Shown here: positions 43,119 through 53,055 of the stretch, in pieces
Position numbering within the stretch: the first letter of the stretch is position 1
Layout of the letters: each line of letters begins with the position of its first letter
NCBI RefSeq assembly: GCF_030065535.1
Contig: NZ_JASJND010000004.1
Span: 372,001 to 436,000, forward strand
DNA: 64,000 nucleotides
Reading direction: 5' to 3'
Source: Microbacterium dauci
GTDB taxonomy: Bacteria; Actinomycetota; Actinomycetes; Actinomycetales; Microbacteriaceae
Notes under the pieces: generated by a model
What the model was told of the DNA's origin: nothing
What the model saw: only the letters and a program-made list of their open reading frames with translations
Database searches by the model: none
Position numbers and translations under genes: made by a program

Positions 43119-44207
43119 ATGCGGCTGTTCTTCGACGCGCGCTACATCCGCACCGACTTCCACGACGGCATCAGCCGATACTCGGCAGAGCTGGCGGGCG
43201 CGGTCGCCGCGGCGGGCGCTGACGTCACCTTCCTCATTCACGACGAGGCGCAGCGCCGGTTCCTGCCGACGGATGCCGCGGTGCTGAAGATCCACGCACC
43301 GACCTCGGCGCGCGAGCCGTTCACCGCGCTGCTGCTGAACCGCCACCGGCCCGACGTCGTCTTCTCGCCGATGCAGACGATCGGCTCGGCGGGCCGGAGG
43401 TTCAAGCTGATCCTCACGCTGCACGACACGATCTACTACCGGCACCGCACGCCGCCGCGGAACCTGCCGTGGCCGGTGCGCATCGGCTGGCGGCTGTTCC
43501 ACCTGTCGTACTGGCCGCAACGGCTCACGCTGAACGCGGCCGACCTCGTCGCGACGGTCAGCGAGACGAGCGCCGCCCAATTCGCCGCGGTCCGCCTCAC
43601 GAAGCGGCCGGTCGTCGTGATCCCGAACGCGCCGCAACGCCTCGCCGAGCTGCTGCCGGACGGCGTCGCGGTCGGCACGGGCCCGGTGCGCAACCTCGTC
43701 TACATGGGCTCGTTCATGCGGTACAAGAACGTCGAAGTCCTCGCCACCGCGATGCGCCAGCTGCCCGAGCACACGCTGCACCTGCTGTCGCGGATCTCAC
43801 CCGAGCGCCGGGCCGAGTACGCCGCCCTCGCCGGTGGCGGCCGGCTCGTGTTCCACAACGGGGTGACGGATGCCGCGTACGCGGCGCTCCTCGCCGACGA
43901 TGCCGCCCTCGTCACGACGAGCCTCGACGAGGGCTACGGGTTGCCGGTGGCCGAAGCGCTCGAGCTCGGCGTGCCCGCAGTGGTGACCGACATGCCGATC
44001 TTCCGGGAGGTCGCGGGGGACGGCGCGCTGTACGTCGACCCGCACGACCCTGCCGCCGTCGTCGCGGCGGTCCGCTCGCTGGACGAGCCCGGTGTGCGGG
44101 AGCGCCTCGTCGAGGCCGGCACCGAGCACATCCGCACGTTCGACTGGGGCCGCTCCGCGGCGACGCTGCTCGCCGCGGCATCCGATCTGGTCGACCGGCG
44201 CGACTGA
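43119..44207 (+). CDS. Glycosyltransferase, GT4 family (second gene)
   Basis: This GT-B enzyme has 362 residues. It starts MRLFFDARYIRTDFHDGISR, a pattern typical of mannosyl- or rhamnosyltransferases for surface polysaccharides. The donor domain has NLVYMGSFMRYKNVEVLATA, and TSLDEGYGLPVAEALELGVP carries the EX7E pair. It adds a sugar to a lipid- or glycan-linked acceptor on the cytoplasmic side. It is coupled to the preceding GT4 gene. Donor and acceptor cannot be told from sequence. Confidence 0.9.
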   Translation: MRLFFDARYIRTDFHDGISRYSAELAGAVAAAGADVTFLIHDEAQRRFLPTDAAVLKIHAPTSAREPFTALLLNRHRPDVVFSPMQTIGSAGRRFKLILTLHDTIYYRHRTPPRNLPWPVRIGWRLFHLSYWPQRLTLNAADLVATVSETSAAQFAAVRLTKRPVVVIPNAPQRLAELLPDGVAVGTGPVRNLVYMGSFMRYKNVEVLATAMRQLPEHTLHLLSRISPERRAEYAALAGGGRLVFHNGVTDAAYAALLADDAALVTTSLDEGYGLPVAEALELGVPAVVTDMPIFREVAGDGALYVDPHDPAAVVAAVRSLDEPGVRERLVEAGTEHIRTFDWGRSAATLLAAASDLVDRRD

Positions 44208-44218
44208 GCGGGCGCTGC

Positions 44219-44767
44219 TCAGAAGTATGCGCCGCCCGTGAGGGCGAACGACACCAGGAAGCCCATCACCGTCGAGACGACGACGGCGATACCGAGGCCG
44301 ATCCCGATCGCGCCGGGCAGCAGCCCGGGACCGCGGCGGCGTGTCGCGACGGCGCCGAGAATGATCGCGGCCGACCCGACCAACAGCGCGGCGAATGAGC
44401 TGATGCCGCTGATGATGCTGGCCTGCGCGTACGCGAACGTCGCGTAGTACGTCGAGTACAGCAGCGGCGTGAACGCGCCGAAGATCGCGGGCAGCAGGCC
44501 CACGATCAGTGCCATCAGGCCGAGCCCGCGACCGGATGCCGCGGGTGCCGGGTGGTGCGGCGCCGCGGCATACGGCTGGCCGGGGTACGGCTGGGGCGGC
44601 TGCCCGTATTGCGTGTGCGCGACGGCGGGTGGCTGGCCGTACGGCGGTTGCGCCGGATACTGCGGGGGCTGCTGACCGTACGGCTGTGCGGGCGGCTGGC
44701 CGTACGCGTGCGGCGGCGTGGGTTGTGCGTACGGCTGGGGCTGCGGGTCGCTCGTGGGGTCGGTCAT
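44219..44767 (-). CDS. Pro/Gln/Tyr-rich membrane protein (DUF4190-like)
   Basis: The 182-residue protein has a cytoplasmic N-terminal half of low complexity with repeated YGQPP/YPAQPP units (about 10-72). Three or four membrane helices follow in the second half (LGLMALIVGLLPAIFGAFTP, ASIISGISSFAALLVGSAAI, GAIGIGLGIAVVVSTVMGFL). This layout is common in actinobacteria. Family members have no known activity, but the Pro-rich tail may mediate protein contacts. It converges with the glycosyltransferase operon. Confidence 0.8.
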   Translation of the reverse strand: MTDPTSDPQPQPYAQPTPPHAYGQPPAQPYGQQPPQYPAQPPYGQPPAVAHTQYGQPPQPYPGQPYAAAPHHPAPAASGRGLGLMALIVGLLPAIFGAFTPLLYSTYYATFAYAQASIISGISSFAALLVGSAAIILGAVATRRRGPGLLPGAIGIGLGIAVVVSTVMGFLVSFALTGGAYF

Positions 44768-44838
44768 GGCGCTCCTTCCGGCGCGCCGAGTCTAGGGGGC
44801 GGTTCGGCCGCGCCGGAAGCGTTCGTGCCTGTTCCGGG

Positions 44839-44970
44839 TCAGGGGAAGCGGGGTCGGTCGGGGCGGGTGGGGACGGCGCGGTACCCGTCGCGGGTGACGG
44901 TGCGGAACGATCCGGCGACCGCCGCGAGGACGGCGCCGAGGAGGGCGATGAAGACGATGAGTGCGGTCAT
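44839..44970 (-). CDS. Small membrane protein, 43 residues
   Basis: ATG 44970 opens MTALIVFIALLGAVLAAVAG, a single membrane helix, followed by a short basic cytoplasmic or outside tail (SFRTVTRDGYRAVPTRPDRP). It is divergent from the GlxA-type regulator, whose operator-like repeats begin right at its start codon. This is a minimal protein, so coding status rests on the clear helix and the sensible start position. Confidence 0.5.
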   Translation of the reverse strand: MTALIVFIALLGAVLAAVAGSFRTVTRDGYRAVPTRPDRPRFP

Positions 44971-44996
44971 GGCAGAAACGCTATGCTTGTCTCGAT

Positions 44997-45014
44997 CCTG
45001 CCAAAAGTGGCAGG
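44997..45014. promoter_or_regulatory. Palindrome CCTGCCA/TGGCAGG upstream of the GlxA-type regulator
   Basis: CCTGCCA, spacer AAAG, TGGCAGG gives perfect 7-bp arms. Related half-sites TGGCAGAA (44969), ATGCCAG (45016) and CTGCCAC (45037) surround it, so several TGGCA/TGCCA words fill the 90 bp between the small membrane protein and the regulator. This is a candidate operator cluster. Confidence 0.55.
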
Positions 45015-45059
45015 GATGCCAGTGTTCGCAGGAAATCTGCCACGGCACGAGGAGGAACC

Positions 45060-46028
45060 ATGCTCACCACCGTCGCGTGCGTCGTGTTGCCGGGCTTCGC
45101 GCCGTTCGAGTTCGGGCTCGCCTGCGAGGCCTTCGGGCTCGATCGCAGCGACGAAGGCATCCCGAACTTCGACTTCCGCATCGTGACACCCGAGCCCGGC
45201 GTCGTCCCGAGCAACCTCGGATTCTCGATCAACGTCGAGCACGATCTGTCGTTCGCCGAGACGGCCGACCTCGTCGTGGTGACGCCCATTCCGCGGTCGG
45301 CGTGGGACGCGCCCGACCCCCGCGCCCTCGAGGTCGTCCGGCACGCGGTCGAGCGCGACGCGTGGGTGCTGACGGTCTGCAGTGGCGCGTTCGTCGTCGC
45401 GGCATCCGGTGTCCTGGCCGGAAAGCGCGCGACCACGCACTGGCGATACGCCGACACGATGGCACGGATGTACCCCGACATCGAGGTCGACCCGAACGTG
45501 CTCTACGTGCAGGACGGTCGCGTTATCACGAGCGCCGGCACCGCGGCGGGGCTCGACGCGTGTCTGCACCTGCTGCGGCTCGAACTCGGCGCCGAGGCGG
45601 CGAACATCATCGCCCGACGCATGGTCGTCCCGCCGCAGCGCGACGGCGGGCAGGCGCAGTTCATCGCCGCCCCGCTGCCGGTCACGACGTCGCTCTCGCT
45701 CGCGCCGGTCACCGACTGGATGCTCGAGAACCTGCGGCTCGACCTCTCGGTCGACCAGCTTGCCGCGAAGGCGCACATGTCGCCGCGGACCTTCGCCCGC
45801 CGATTCAAAGCCGACCACGGCACGACGCCTGCGGCGTGGCTCGGGCGGCAGCGGATCTTGCACGCGCAGCGGCTGCTCGAGCAGACCCAGCTCGGGCTGG
45901 ACGCGATCGCATACGAGTGCGGCTTCGGCTCGGCGGCGGTGCTGCGGCAGAACTTCTCGCGCGTGCTGGGCACGACGCCGACGGCGTACCGCGCGCGCTT
46001 CGCCTGCGTCGACGAAATGGCTTCGTAG
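45060..46028 (+). CDS. GlxA-type AraC family regulator with DJ-1/PfpI-like domain
   Basis: This regulator has 322 residues. The N-terminal half (1-190) is a DJ-1/PfpI-like domain with the nucleophile-elbow Cys in VLTVCSGAFVVAASGVLAGK and a THWRYAD motif. The C-terminal half carries two AraC HTH units (DLSVDQLAAKAHMSPRTFAR, then LLEQTQLGLDAIAYECGFGS). Such proteins usually activate catabolic or stress genes in response to a small molecule. GGAGGAA precedes the ATG. The closest target candidate is the divergent small membrane protein gene. Confidence 0.88.
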   Translation: MLTTVACVVLPGFAPFEFGLACEAFGLDRSDEGIPNFDFRIVTPEPGVVPSNLGFSINVEHDLSFAETADLVVVTPIPRSAWDAPDPRALEVVRHAVERDAWVLTVCSGAFVVAASGVLAGKRATTHWRYADTMARMYPDIEVDPNVLYVQDGRVITSAGTAAGLDACLHLLRLELGAEAANIIARRMVVPPQRDGGQAQFIAAPLPVTTSLSLAPVTDWMLENLRLDLSVDQLAAKAHMSPRTFARRFKADHGTTPAAWLGRQRILHAQRLLEQTQLGLDAIAYECGFGSAAVLRQNFSRVLGTTPTAYRARFACVDEMAS

Positions 46029-46046
46029 TCTCGACACTGCGTGCTA

Positions 46047-46071
46047 AAGTTGAGCGTAAGCGACTCAACTT
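46047..46071 (+). promoter_or_regulatory. HspR (HAIR) operator of clpB
   Basis: AAGTTGAG-N9-CTCAACTT is an inverted repeat with perfect 8-bp arms. Written as GTTGAGC-N7-ACTCAAC it matches the HAIR consensus and the first dnaK site, so HspR should control clpB together with dnaK. Confidence 0.82.
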
Positions 46072-46089
46072 TTCAACGGGAGCATCACG

Positions 46090-48237
<2,148 letters not shown>

Positions 48238-48258
48238 ACCTGCGGCATCCCGTTCCCG

Positions 48259-48326
48259 GTCCGTTTACGCACGATTTCTGGGGTTCTGACGGCTCGGATA
48301 ACGCCCGATACCGTTCGTAAACGGAC
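48259..48326. repeat. 68-bp nested palindrome, family B copy 1
   Basis: It starts GTCCGTTTACGCACGATTT and ends CCGTTCGTAAACGGAC. The outer arms pair perfectly over 11 bp (GTCCGTTTACG/CGTAAACGGAC) and, after one mismatch, for three more. The centre can form a weaker inner stem. It fills the gap between the convergent clpB and MFS genes and touches the MFS stop codon. Copies 2 and 3 are at 50221 and 58707. Confidence 0.85.
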
Positions 48327-49651
48327 TAGTCGGATGCCGCGGCGGGCAGATCGCGGCGCCAGAACGGGCCGATCACCACGAAGGCCGCCGACAGCAGCGC
48401 GCCGACCGAGCCGATCCAGAGGGTCGCGGTCGTGCCGAGCCACGTGCCGAGACCGCCGGCCAGCAGTGCTGCGATGGGCATGACGCCCCACACGCAGAAG
48501 CGGATCGAGGCGTTCATCCGCCCGAGGAGGCGCTTCGGGGTGATCCGCTGGCGGAACGTGACCTGCGTGATGTTGTAGACCAGCACCGCGAAGATCATCA
48601 GGAAGTTCTGCACGATCAGCAGGGGCACCGCGATCTGCGGCACGGCCGCCGCGACCGGCAGGATGAGCGCGACGACCGAGAACATGATCGCGCTGAGCGG
48701 CACCGCCCGCGCCTCGCCGACCCACTTCACGATGTGCGCCGTCGCGAACGCGCCGGCGAGTCCGCCGAGCGAGCCGGCCATGAACACGAACCCCATCACC
48801 TCGGGCGAGAGCCCGAGCGTGCGCAGGATGAAGATCGGGACGAGCGTGAACGTCAGGGTGCTGAAGAAGTTCGACACCGTGGTCGTCGCGACGATGCGCC
48901 GCAGGTAGGGGTTGCCGAACACCCAGGCGAGCCCCTCCCGAATCGACCGGACGAGCGGGTCGTGCGACCCCTTCGGTGCGACGACCTCGGTGTCGCGGGT
49001 GCGCAGCAGCGCGACCAGCGACACGAGGTAGGTGACCGCGGTGACGAGGATCGCGAACGGCGCCGTGATGAGGCCGATGAGCCAGCCGCCGGCCGCGGGG
49101 CCGGCGATCCCGGCGAGCTCCTGCGTCGCCTGCAGCTTGCCGTTCGCGTCGGCGATCTGGTCGTCGCGCACGAGCGACGGGACGATGCTCTGATACGAGA
49201 CGTCGAAGAACACGGTCGCGACACCCATGACGAGCGCGACGACGACCATGTGCCAGATCTCGAGTACGCCCGCCCACCACAGCAGGGGGAGTGCGGCCAG
49301 GGCGACCGCGCGCACGAGGTCGGCCCAGATCATCACGTGGCGCTTGCGCATCCGGTCGATCCACGCGCCGGCGGGGAGTCCGATGAGCAGGAACGCCGCG
49401 GTGCCGGCCGCGTTCAAGACGCCCACTTCGAACTCGGTTGCGTGCAGCAGCAGCACCGCGAGCACCGGGAGCGCGAGCTCGGTGATCTGCGCCCCGAACT
49501 GGCTGAGCGCCTGCCCGCCCCACATCGTGAGGAAGTTCCCGTCGCGCCAGAGTCCCCGCTTCGGGGTCGCCTCGTGGGCGGGCGGGTCGAGCTCGTCGAA
49601 CGGCTGCGGGCCGGGCTCCGGTGCGGCATCCGGTCCGAGTGATTGGGACAT
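48326..49651 (-). CDS. MFS exporter (MFS_3 / EntS-like)
   Basis: The 441-residue protein has twelve membrane helices. FLTMWGGQALSQFGAQITEL, then ALPVLAVLLLHATEFEVGVL, then PAGAWIDRMRKRHVMIWADL are the conserved start of the MFS_3 family, which includes enterobactin and macrolide exporters. It probably pumps a drug-like or siderophore-like molecule out of the cell. It is divergent from an ArsR/HTH_20 regulator. Two similar operator-like repeats lie between them, one covering its ribosome site and start codon. Confidence 0.88.
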   Translation of the reverse strand: MSQSLGPDAAPEPGPQPFDELDPPAHEATPKRGLWRDGNFLTMWGGQALSQFGAQITELALPVLAVLLLHATEFEVGVLNAAGTAAFLLIGLPAGAWIDRMRKRHVMIWADLVRAVALAALPLLWWAGVLEIWHMVVVALVMGVATVFFDVSYQSIVPSLVRDDQIADANGKLQATQELAGIAGPAAGGWLIGLITAPFAILVTAVTYLVSLVALLRTRDTEVVAPKGSHDPLVRSIREGLAWVFGNPYLRRIVATTTVSNFFSTLTFTLVPIFILRTLGLSPEVMGFVFMAGSLGGLAGAFATAHIVKWVGEARAVPLSAIMFSVVALILPVAAAVPQIAVPLLIVQNFLMIFAVLVYNITQVTFRQRITPKRLLGRMNASIRFCVWGVMPIAALLAGGLGTWLGTTATLWIGSVGALLSAAFVVIGPFWRRDLPAAASD

Positions 49652-49690
49652 GTCGATCAGTCTGCGCGGTGTGATTGGGCTTTGTCAATC
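49639..49690. promoter_or_regulatory. Two repeated operators GATTG-N8-CRATC between MFS and ArsR genes
   Basis: GTGATTGGG-N3-TGTC-N-ATC occurs at 49639-49658 and 49671-49690, 32 bp (about three helical turns) apart. Each is an imperfect inverted repeat (GATTG then CGATC or CAATC). The left site covers the MFS start codon, and the right site lies just upstream of the regulator's TACGAT -10-like hexamer. Confidence 0.65.
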
Positions 49691-49705
49691 GCATACGATG
49701 TGCGC

Positions 49706-50215
49706 ATGACCGACGAGACGGACGAAGCGGATGCCGCGGCCATCGCGCGCGCGCTCAGCTCGCCGCTGCGGCTGCGCATCCTCCGCTTCTGCGCGTTCGA
49801 CTCGCGCACGAACAAGGAGCTCGCCGAACTCCTCGACATGAACCCCGGCACGATGCTGCACCACGTCCGCACTCTCGTGGACACGGGGCTACTCGTCGCC
49901 GAGGACGCACGTGCCGGTGCGCGCGGCGCCCGCGAGGTGCCGTATCGCGCGACGGGGAAGTCGTGGCGGGGTCCGCGGTTGCCGAACCAGTCGATCGTGC
50001 TGCTCGAGACGATGCGGCAGCAGCTCGAAGCGGTCGACCCCGAAGACGTCGACGCGACCTGGCTCGGTCTGCGGCTGAACGCCGAGCATCTTGCGGAGCT
50101 CGAGCAGCGGCTCTACGGCCTGCTGCAGGAGTTCAAGGAGCGCGGGCCCGACGACGACGGCGACCCGTACTCGCTGGTCACCGTCCTGCACCCGGACTTC
50201 AATCCGCGCGCCTGA
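49706..50215 (+). CDS. Winged-helix regulator (ArsR/HTH_20 type)
   Basis: The protein has 169 residues. A winged helix (LSSPLRLRILRFCAFDSRTN, then KELAELLDMNPGTMLHHVRT) with wing REVPYRATGKS is followed by a C-terminal helical part. This type usually represses a neighbouring transporter. ATG 49706 lies only 6 bp after a TACGAT hexamer, so a leaderless mRNA is likely. The divergent MFS gene and the twin operators between them make it the probable local regulator of export. Confidence 0.85.
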   Translation: MTDETDEADAAAIARALSSPLRLRILRFCAFDSRTNKELAELLDMNPGTMLHHVRTLVDTGLLVAEDARAGARGAREVPYRATGKSWRGPRLPNQSIVLLETMRQQLEAVDPEDVDATWLGLRLNAEHLAELEQRLYGLLQEFKERGPDDDGDPYSLVTVLHPDFNPRA

Positions 50216-50220
50216 CGCCC

Positions 50221-50288
50221 GTCCGTTTACGCACGACTTTTGCGGCTTCGGAGCACCTGATAACGCCGAAATCCGTTCGTAAACGGAC
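50221..50288. repeat. 68-bp nested palindrome, family B copy 2
   Basis: It starts GTCCGTTTACGCACGACTT and ends TCCGTTCGTAAACGGAC. The outer 11-bp arms are perfect and identical to those of copy 1. It lies in the gap between the convergent ArsR and nitroreductase genes and could stop transcription from both. Confidence 0.85.
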
Positions 50289-50293
50289 GGGGG

Positions 50294-50866
50294 TCAGTCG
50301 TCGAGGAGGACGGAGTCTGACACCGGGCGGCGGGTGCGGGGTGCGGCTTCGCGCTCGCGCATCTGCTCCGACGCGGCAGCGATGTCACCCAGGGCGCCGA
50401 CCGCGGTCACGGTGAGCGGGCGAAGGTCTGCCGGCAGATCGAACGACGCCGACAGGCGGTCGGCATCGAACCCGCCCATCTGGTGCGTGACGAGTCCCGC
50501 GGCGTGCGCCTGCACCGTGAAGTGCGCGGCCGCCTGGCCGGTGTCGTACGCCGCCCAGCGGAGCGGCTTGCCGCCCTGTTCGGTCGCGGCGACGAAGACG
50601 ACCAGAGCCGCGGCATCCGGTGCCCAGCCCTGATTGAACCCGATCAGCGCGTCGACGATCTTCGCGTGCGATGCCGTGCCGCGGCGCGCCACGATGAACC
50701 GCCAGGGCTGCGTGTTCGACGCCGACGGCGACCATCGCGCAGCCTCGAGCGCCGACGCCAGCGCCTCTTCGTCGATCGGGGTGACCGGATCGAACACGCG
50801 GGTGCTCCACCGCTCGGTGAGCACGTCGAGGATCGGACGGTCGGTGGTCGCGGCACGGTCGAGCAT
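50294..50866 (-). CDS. Nitroreductase family protein
   Basis: This FMN-dependent oxidoreductase has 190 residues. It starts with the FMN-binding segment LTERWSTRVFDPVTPIDEEA, has the conserved ARWSPSASNTQPWRFIVARR, and ends with a helical segment typical of the dimer. It reduces nitroaromatics, quinones or similar acceptors with NAD(P)H. ATG 50866 begins MLDRAATTDRPILDVLTERW. An in-frame upstream extension lacks family similarity. The natural substrate is unknown. Confidence 0.88.
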   Translation of the reverse strand: MLDRAATTDRPILDVLTERWSTRVFDPVTPIDEEALASALEAARWSPSASNTQPWRFIVARRGTASHAKIVDALIGFNQGWAPDAAALVVFVAATEQGGKPLRWAAYDTGQAAAHFTVQAHAAGLVTHQMGGFDADRLSASFDLPADLRPLTVTAVGALGDIAAASEQMREREAAPRTRRPVSDSVLLDD

Positions 50867-51037
50867 GGGTCTCCAGGAGGGGATCGGGGTGCTTCCATTC
50901 AACCTGAGGTTGTGCGGGGCGGGGCCGGCGGCGTCATCGCAGGACACGCAGGAGCGCTCGCGGACGCCACGTCAAGACCGGGGATCCCACGGCCGTCAGG
51001 CGGTAACGTCGGGGCGACCCGATCGAAGGATGCCGCC

Positions 51038-52363
51038 ATGCCCACCGACCACGAGCGCCCGGCCGAGCCGCTGCTCGACGGCCGCTACCGCCTCGGCGAC
51101 CTCGTCGGCGAGGGAGGCATGGCACGCGTCTACCGCGCTGAGGACACGAGTCTCGGCCGGACGGTCGCGCTCAAACTGATCCGCCCCGGGCTCGAGGGGA
51201 TGGCCGTCCCCGAACGGGCCCGCAGCGAGACGACGGTCCTCGCCTCGCTGAACCACCCCTCGCTGGTCACGCTGTTCGACGCCCGCCTCGTTCCGGGGCA
51301 GCCCGAGTACCTCGTCATGGAGTTCGTCGACGGCCCGACGCTCGCCGACCGGATCGCCGCCGGACCGCTGCCGTCGAGGGAAGTCACCGAGCTCGCAGCC
51401 GAGCTCGGTGAAGCGCTCCACGTCGTCCACGCGTCGGGTGTCGTGCACCGCGACCTCAAGCCGTCCAACGTCCTGTTCGCGCAGTCGCACGTCCCCGGCG
51501 GGCGCGCGCGTGCGAAGCTCGCCGACTTCGGCATCGCCCTGCTCCTCGACACCGCCCGGGTCACCTCGCCCGGCACCGTCATCGGGACCGCCGCGTACCT
51601 CGCGCCCGAGCAAGTCCGCGGCGCCGAGCCCGCCGCAGCCGCAGACATCTACGCGCTCGGGCTCGTGCTGCTCGAAGCGCTCACCGGCCGACGGGCGTAC
51701 CCGCAGTCGGACAGCCTCGGCTCGGCGCTCGCCCGGCTCAGCACGCCGCCCGACATACCGGCATCCCTCGGCCCGGGATGGGTCGACCTGCTCGGCCGCA
51801 TGACGGCGGCGGAACCGTCGGCGCGGCCGACCGCGCTGGAGGTCGTGCGCGCGGCAGAGGCGCTGAATGGGCGAGTGGATGCCGCGGGCTCGATCCCCGG
51901 CGCGACGGGTGCCGCAGCAGCGGGCGCCGCGGAGACGCCGACTGTCGCAGTGGGTGTGCCCGACGATGACGCACCGACCCGTCGGTACACCGAGGCGGTG
52001 CCGCCGGCTCCCGCGCCCGCGGGCCAGGGCGGTGCTCGCGTAGCGAAGCGCCGACTGCCCGTCGCCGCCGTCGCGGCTTTCGCTGCGGTCGCCGTGGTCG
52101 TCGCCGTTGTCGTGTGGACGATCGGCGCGAGCATGGTGTCGAGCCCGGCGACTCCGTCAACGCCGCCCACGGTCGTCTCGCCTGCCGCCACGCCGGCGGC
52201 ACCGTCGCCGGAGGTGACGCCGGAGCTGACCGAGGCCGAGCGGAAGGCTGCCGAGAAGGCGGCCAAAGACGCGAAGAAGGCCGCCGAGGAAGCCGAGAAG
52301 GCAGCGAAAGAGGCCGAGAAGCAGGCGAACCGCGACAAGCGCGGGCCGAAGGACGACGACTGA
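51038..52363 (+). CDS. Serine/threonine protein kinase (Pkn type), no PASTA domain
   Basis: The 441-residue protein has a complete kinase domain (about 15-280): P-loop GEGGMARVY, Lys46 in VALK, catalytic loop HRDLKPSN (137-144), DFG (163-165) and APEQ. A Pro/Ala-rich juxtamembrane part precedes one membrane helix at about 346-370. The outside is a Pro/Ser-rich stretch followed by a Lys/Ala/Glu coiled-coil with a repeated AAKDAKKAAEEAEKAAKEAE pattern. Instead of the PASTA repeats of PknB it has this charged tail. It probably signals from the envelope, but the ligand is unknown. Confidence 0.9.
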   Translation: MPTDHERPAEPLLDGRYRLGDLVGEGGMARVYRAEDTSLGRTVALKLIRPGLEGMAVPERARSETTVLASLNHPSLVTLFDARLVPGQPEYLVMEFVDGPTLADRIAAGPLPSREVTELAAELGEALHVVHASGVVHRDLKPSNVLFAQSHVPGGRARAKLADFGIALLLDTARVTSPGTVIGTAAYLAPEQVRGAEPAAAADIYALGLVLLEALTGRRAYPQSDSLGSALARLSTPPDIPASLGPGWVDLLGRMTAAEPSARPTALEVVRAAEALNGRVDAAGSIPGATGAAAAGAAETPTVAVGVPDDDAPTRRYTEAVPPAPAPAGQGGARVAKRRLPVAAVAAFAAVAVVVAVVVWTIGASMVSSPATPSTPPTVVSPAATPAAPSPEVTPELTEAERKAAEKAAKDAKKAAEEAEKAAKEAEKQANRDKRGPKDDD

Positions 52364-52454
52364 CCCGCCCGATCCTCCGACCTGCGGAATTCCGGTCGAT
52401 CTTCTGCGCACCGGTTCGACGTGAGGGTCGCGACGGCGATCTAGCGTGGCGGGC

Positions 52455-52922
52455 ATGGGCATCGCGACGGCAGACCTGTACGACGAGCGCGGCGACGACC
52501 TCGCGTCGATTCCGACACAGTTCCTCGATCTCGGCGGACGACTCGCGTTCGACGGCCTGGTGCGGACGATCCGCTGCCACCGCGACAACGGTCTCGTGAA
52601 GCAGGTGCTCGGCACGGCGGGTCACGGCGCGGTGCTCGTCGTCGACGGTGGCGGATCGCTCGAGTCCGCGCTGATGGGCGACCTCATCGCGGCATCCGCC
52701 GTCGAGCACGGCTGGGCGGGCGTCGTCATCGTCGGCGCGGTGCGCGACCGGGTCGCCCTCGCGGCGCTGCCCCTCGGAGTCAAGGCGCTCGGGTCGAACC
52801 CGCGCAAGAGCGCGAAGGACGCCGTCGGCGAGGTGGACGTGCCCGTGGTGATCGGCGGCGTGGTCGTCCGACCCGGCGCGCACCTGTGGGCAGACGCCGA
52901 CGGCGTCCTCGTCGAGCGCTGA
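52455..52922 (+). CDS. RraA family protein
   Basis: This 155-residue protein has the RraA/HMG-aldolase fold. It starts GIATADLYDERGDDLASIPT, and the core is VLVVDGGGSLESALMGDLIA followed by GVVIVGAVRDRVAL and GVKALGSNPRKS. Family members either inhibit RNase E (RraA) or act as 4-hydroxy-4-methyl-2-oxoglutarate aldolases. The sequence suggests the RraA-like type, which is widely annotated in actinobacteria, but both functions share the same residues. ATG 52455 is preferred over GTG 52446. Confidence 0.87.
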   Translation: MGIATADLYDERGDDLASIPTQFLDLGGRLAFDGLVRTIRCHRDNGLVKQVLGTAGHGAVLVVDGGGSLESALMGDLIAASAVEHGWAGVVIVGAVRDRVALAALPLGVKALGSNPRKSAKDAVGEVDVPVVIGGVVVRPGAHLWADADGVLVER

Positions 52923-52967
52923 CCCCGCCGGTAGACGTTGTGCACGCCGCGCCCCGCACACGCGGGC

Positions 52968-53047
52968 GCCGGGGCACAGTGGCGCCCCGGCACCCGGGTG
53001 CCCAGACGCGACGGTGCCCCGCCACCCGGAAGGGCGGCGGGGCACCG
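52968..53047. terminator. Hairpin pair between rraA-like gene and ABC permease gene
   Basis: The first hairpin is GCCGGGGC/GCCCCGGC (52968-52991). The second is CGGTGCCCCGCC/GGCGGGGCACCG (53012-53047, perfect 12-bp arms). They separate convergent genes. The second ends 9 bp from the stop of the permease gene and can serve either strand. Confidence 0.7.
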
Positions 53048-53055
53048 GAGCGCGC

